From the NCBI RefSeq assembly GCF_015206995.1, contig NZ_JADEXR010000036.1, positions 1 through 47,426 on the forward strand: a DNA stretch of 47,426 nucleotides. Reading direction: 5' to 3'. A model generated the notes under the pieces. That model was given only the letters and a program-made list of their open reading frames with translations. It searched no databases and was not told the DNA's origin. Each line of letters starts with the position of its first letter. Positions within the stretch are counted from its first letter, which is position 1. The DNA comes from an aff. Roholtiella sp. LEGE 12411 (GTDB lineage: Bacteria; Cyanobacteriota; Cyanobacteriia; Cyanobacteriales; Nostocaceae). Shown here piece by piece: positions 46,658 through 47,426 of this stretch. A program made the translations under genes and the position numbers.

Positions 46658-47426
46658 ATGCTTATAACCCTAATTGCAGTCGCCCTCCTAGCCTTCTACG
46701 TTGCTTTCAACCTTGGAGCTAACGATGTTGCTAACGCAATGGGAACTTCTGTTGGTTCCAAAGCTGTCACTTTAAAACAAGCGCTAATTATTGCTGGGAT
46801 ATTAGAGTTTACGGGCGCTACGTTATTTGGACATGAGGTAACAGAAACCCTAGCGACGAAAATTACCAATCCTGTTTTATTCGCCGCTACGCCTCAAATA
46901 TTAGTGACTGGGATGGTAACGGTGCTACTGGCGAGTGGGGTATGGTTGCAAATTGCCACCTCACGCGGTTTACCTGTATCCTCGTCTCATGCAGTTGTTG
47001 GTGCGATCGCTGGATTTAGTTGGGTAGCTTTGGGAGTGGGTGCAATTGATTGGTCATCAATTGGCTCAATTACTATTGGCTGGATTTTAACACCGATTAT
47101 CAGTGGCATAATTGCAGCTTTATTTTACAGTCAAATTAAGCGCTGGATTTTGGATCAACCAAATCAATTAGTGCAGTTACAAGAGTGGATTCCCTGGTTA
47201 AGTGCAATGCTTCTGGGTGCGTTTGGCGTGATTGTGCTTCCCTCACTGACTCAACCACTAACCAATTTTTTGGTTGAGCTTGGTTTCAACATACCAGCTC
47301 ACGACATCCCCCTACTAACGGGTTCGGTAGCAGCAGTTGGACTTACCATCATCAGTTGGCGACAATTGGGACAAAAGGAGACAACAGCGCAAAAAGAAGA
47401 GTCTACCCCATGCCCCATGCCCCCTG
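46658..47426 (+). CDS. PiT-family inorganic phosphate transporter (3' end beyond window)
   Basis: Low-affinity phosphate:cation symporter of the inner membrane, 256 codons visible and still open at the window edge. The N-terminal FYVAFNLGANDVANAMGTSV carries the PiT signature GANDVANAMG. It continues with ATLFGHEVTETLATKI, GLPVSSSHAVVGAIAGF (second PiT repeat hallmark) and several hydrophobic helices (ITIGWILTPIISGIIAALFY; WLSAMLLGAFGVIVLPSLTQ). The last visible codons, STPCPMPP, come from an STRR heptamer array in a hydrophilic loop between the two halves. ATG 46658 is chosen because the signature starts 11 residues later, as in the family. Confidence 0.93.
   Translation, partial: MLITLIAVALLAFYVAFNLGANDVANAMGTSVGSKAVTLKQALIIAGILEFTGATLFGHEVTETLATKITNPVLFAATPQILVTGMVTVLLASGVWLQIATSRGLPVSSSHAVVGAIAGFSWVALGVGAIDWSSIGSITIGWILTPIISGIIAALFYSQIKRWILDQPNQLVQLQEWIPWLSAMLLGAFGVIVLPSLTQPLTNFLVELGFNIPAHDIPLLTGSVAAVGLTIISWRQLGQKETTAQKEESTPCPMPP
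47406..47426. repeat. STRR heptamers inside the phosphate transporter gene
   Basis: CCCCATG, CCCCATG and CCCCCTG at the window edge, the same repeat type as at 1-45. They lie in the open reading frame of the PiT transporter, and the array probably continues outside the window. Confidence 0.8.

Overview
The window comes from a filamentous, heterocyst-forming cyanobacterium of the Nostoc/Anabaena group. The evidence is the density of the octamer GCGATCGC (HIP1), heptameric CCCCATG-type short tandem repeats, small dispersed repeats and MITEs, and lineage-specific genes: apcF (phycobilisome core), glnA beside gifA with NtcA-type sites, xisH/xisI, and a patX-like gene encoding the RGSGR pentapeptide of the heterocyst-inhibition system.

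Layout. 1-4.3 kb: ileS (minus) and dusB (plus), separated by the C-terminal stub of an Rpn-family nuclease. 4.3-13.7 kb: ordinary chromosomal genes (membrane protein, lipoprotein, O-methyltransferase, an SLH-fasciclin envelope protein, a secreted protein, an EamA transporter, an orphan ATP-grasp enzyme) with MITEs and a CIRCE-like operator between them. 14.1-22.5 kb: a decayed type I restriction-modification island. hsdM has an internal deletion that removes its catalytic core, hsdS is intact, and hsdR is interrupted by one in-frame TAG carried by a 21-bp repeat inserted in a HIP1 site. Toxin-antitoxin genes sit between the subunits: UPF0175/DUF3368 (frameshifted), a truncated Phd-like antitoxin, and vapBC whose toxin has His in place of the first catalytic Asp. 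An Rpn-family nuclease follows, and the vapBC-rpn segment is flanked by 111-bp direct repeats. 22.5-28.7 kb: an insertion-sequence graveyard (IS701-type transposase split by a 218-bp MITE, ISAzo13 stub, second MITE copy) surrounding three consecutive exported-protein genes. The middle one is a two-lobed gamma-carbonic-anhydrase-like protein in which the metal-binding histidines are divided between the lobes.

28.7-37.5 kb: a small membrane protein, a two-partner-secretion outer-membrane transporter (TpsB) without a visible partner, an orphan NarL-type response regulator, a di-heme cytochrome c peroxidase/MauG-like protein, xisHI and apcF. 37.5-42.2 kb: a nitrogen/heterocyst region, with glnA under a canonical NtcA promoter, gifA (glutamine synthetase inactivating factor) with an NtcA site placed for repression, a methyltransferase, and the patX-like gene with a TCCGGA (DIF+) motif upstream. 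42.2-47.4 kb: an FAD-dependent oxidoreductase carrying an in-frame repeat insertion, a HTH/PIN toxin-antitoxin pair behind a promoter with tandem operators, a zinc alcohol dehydrogenase, and a PiT phosphate permease that runs off the window end.

All identifications come from reading motifs and recalling families; no database search was run.
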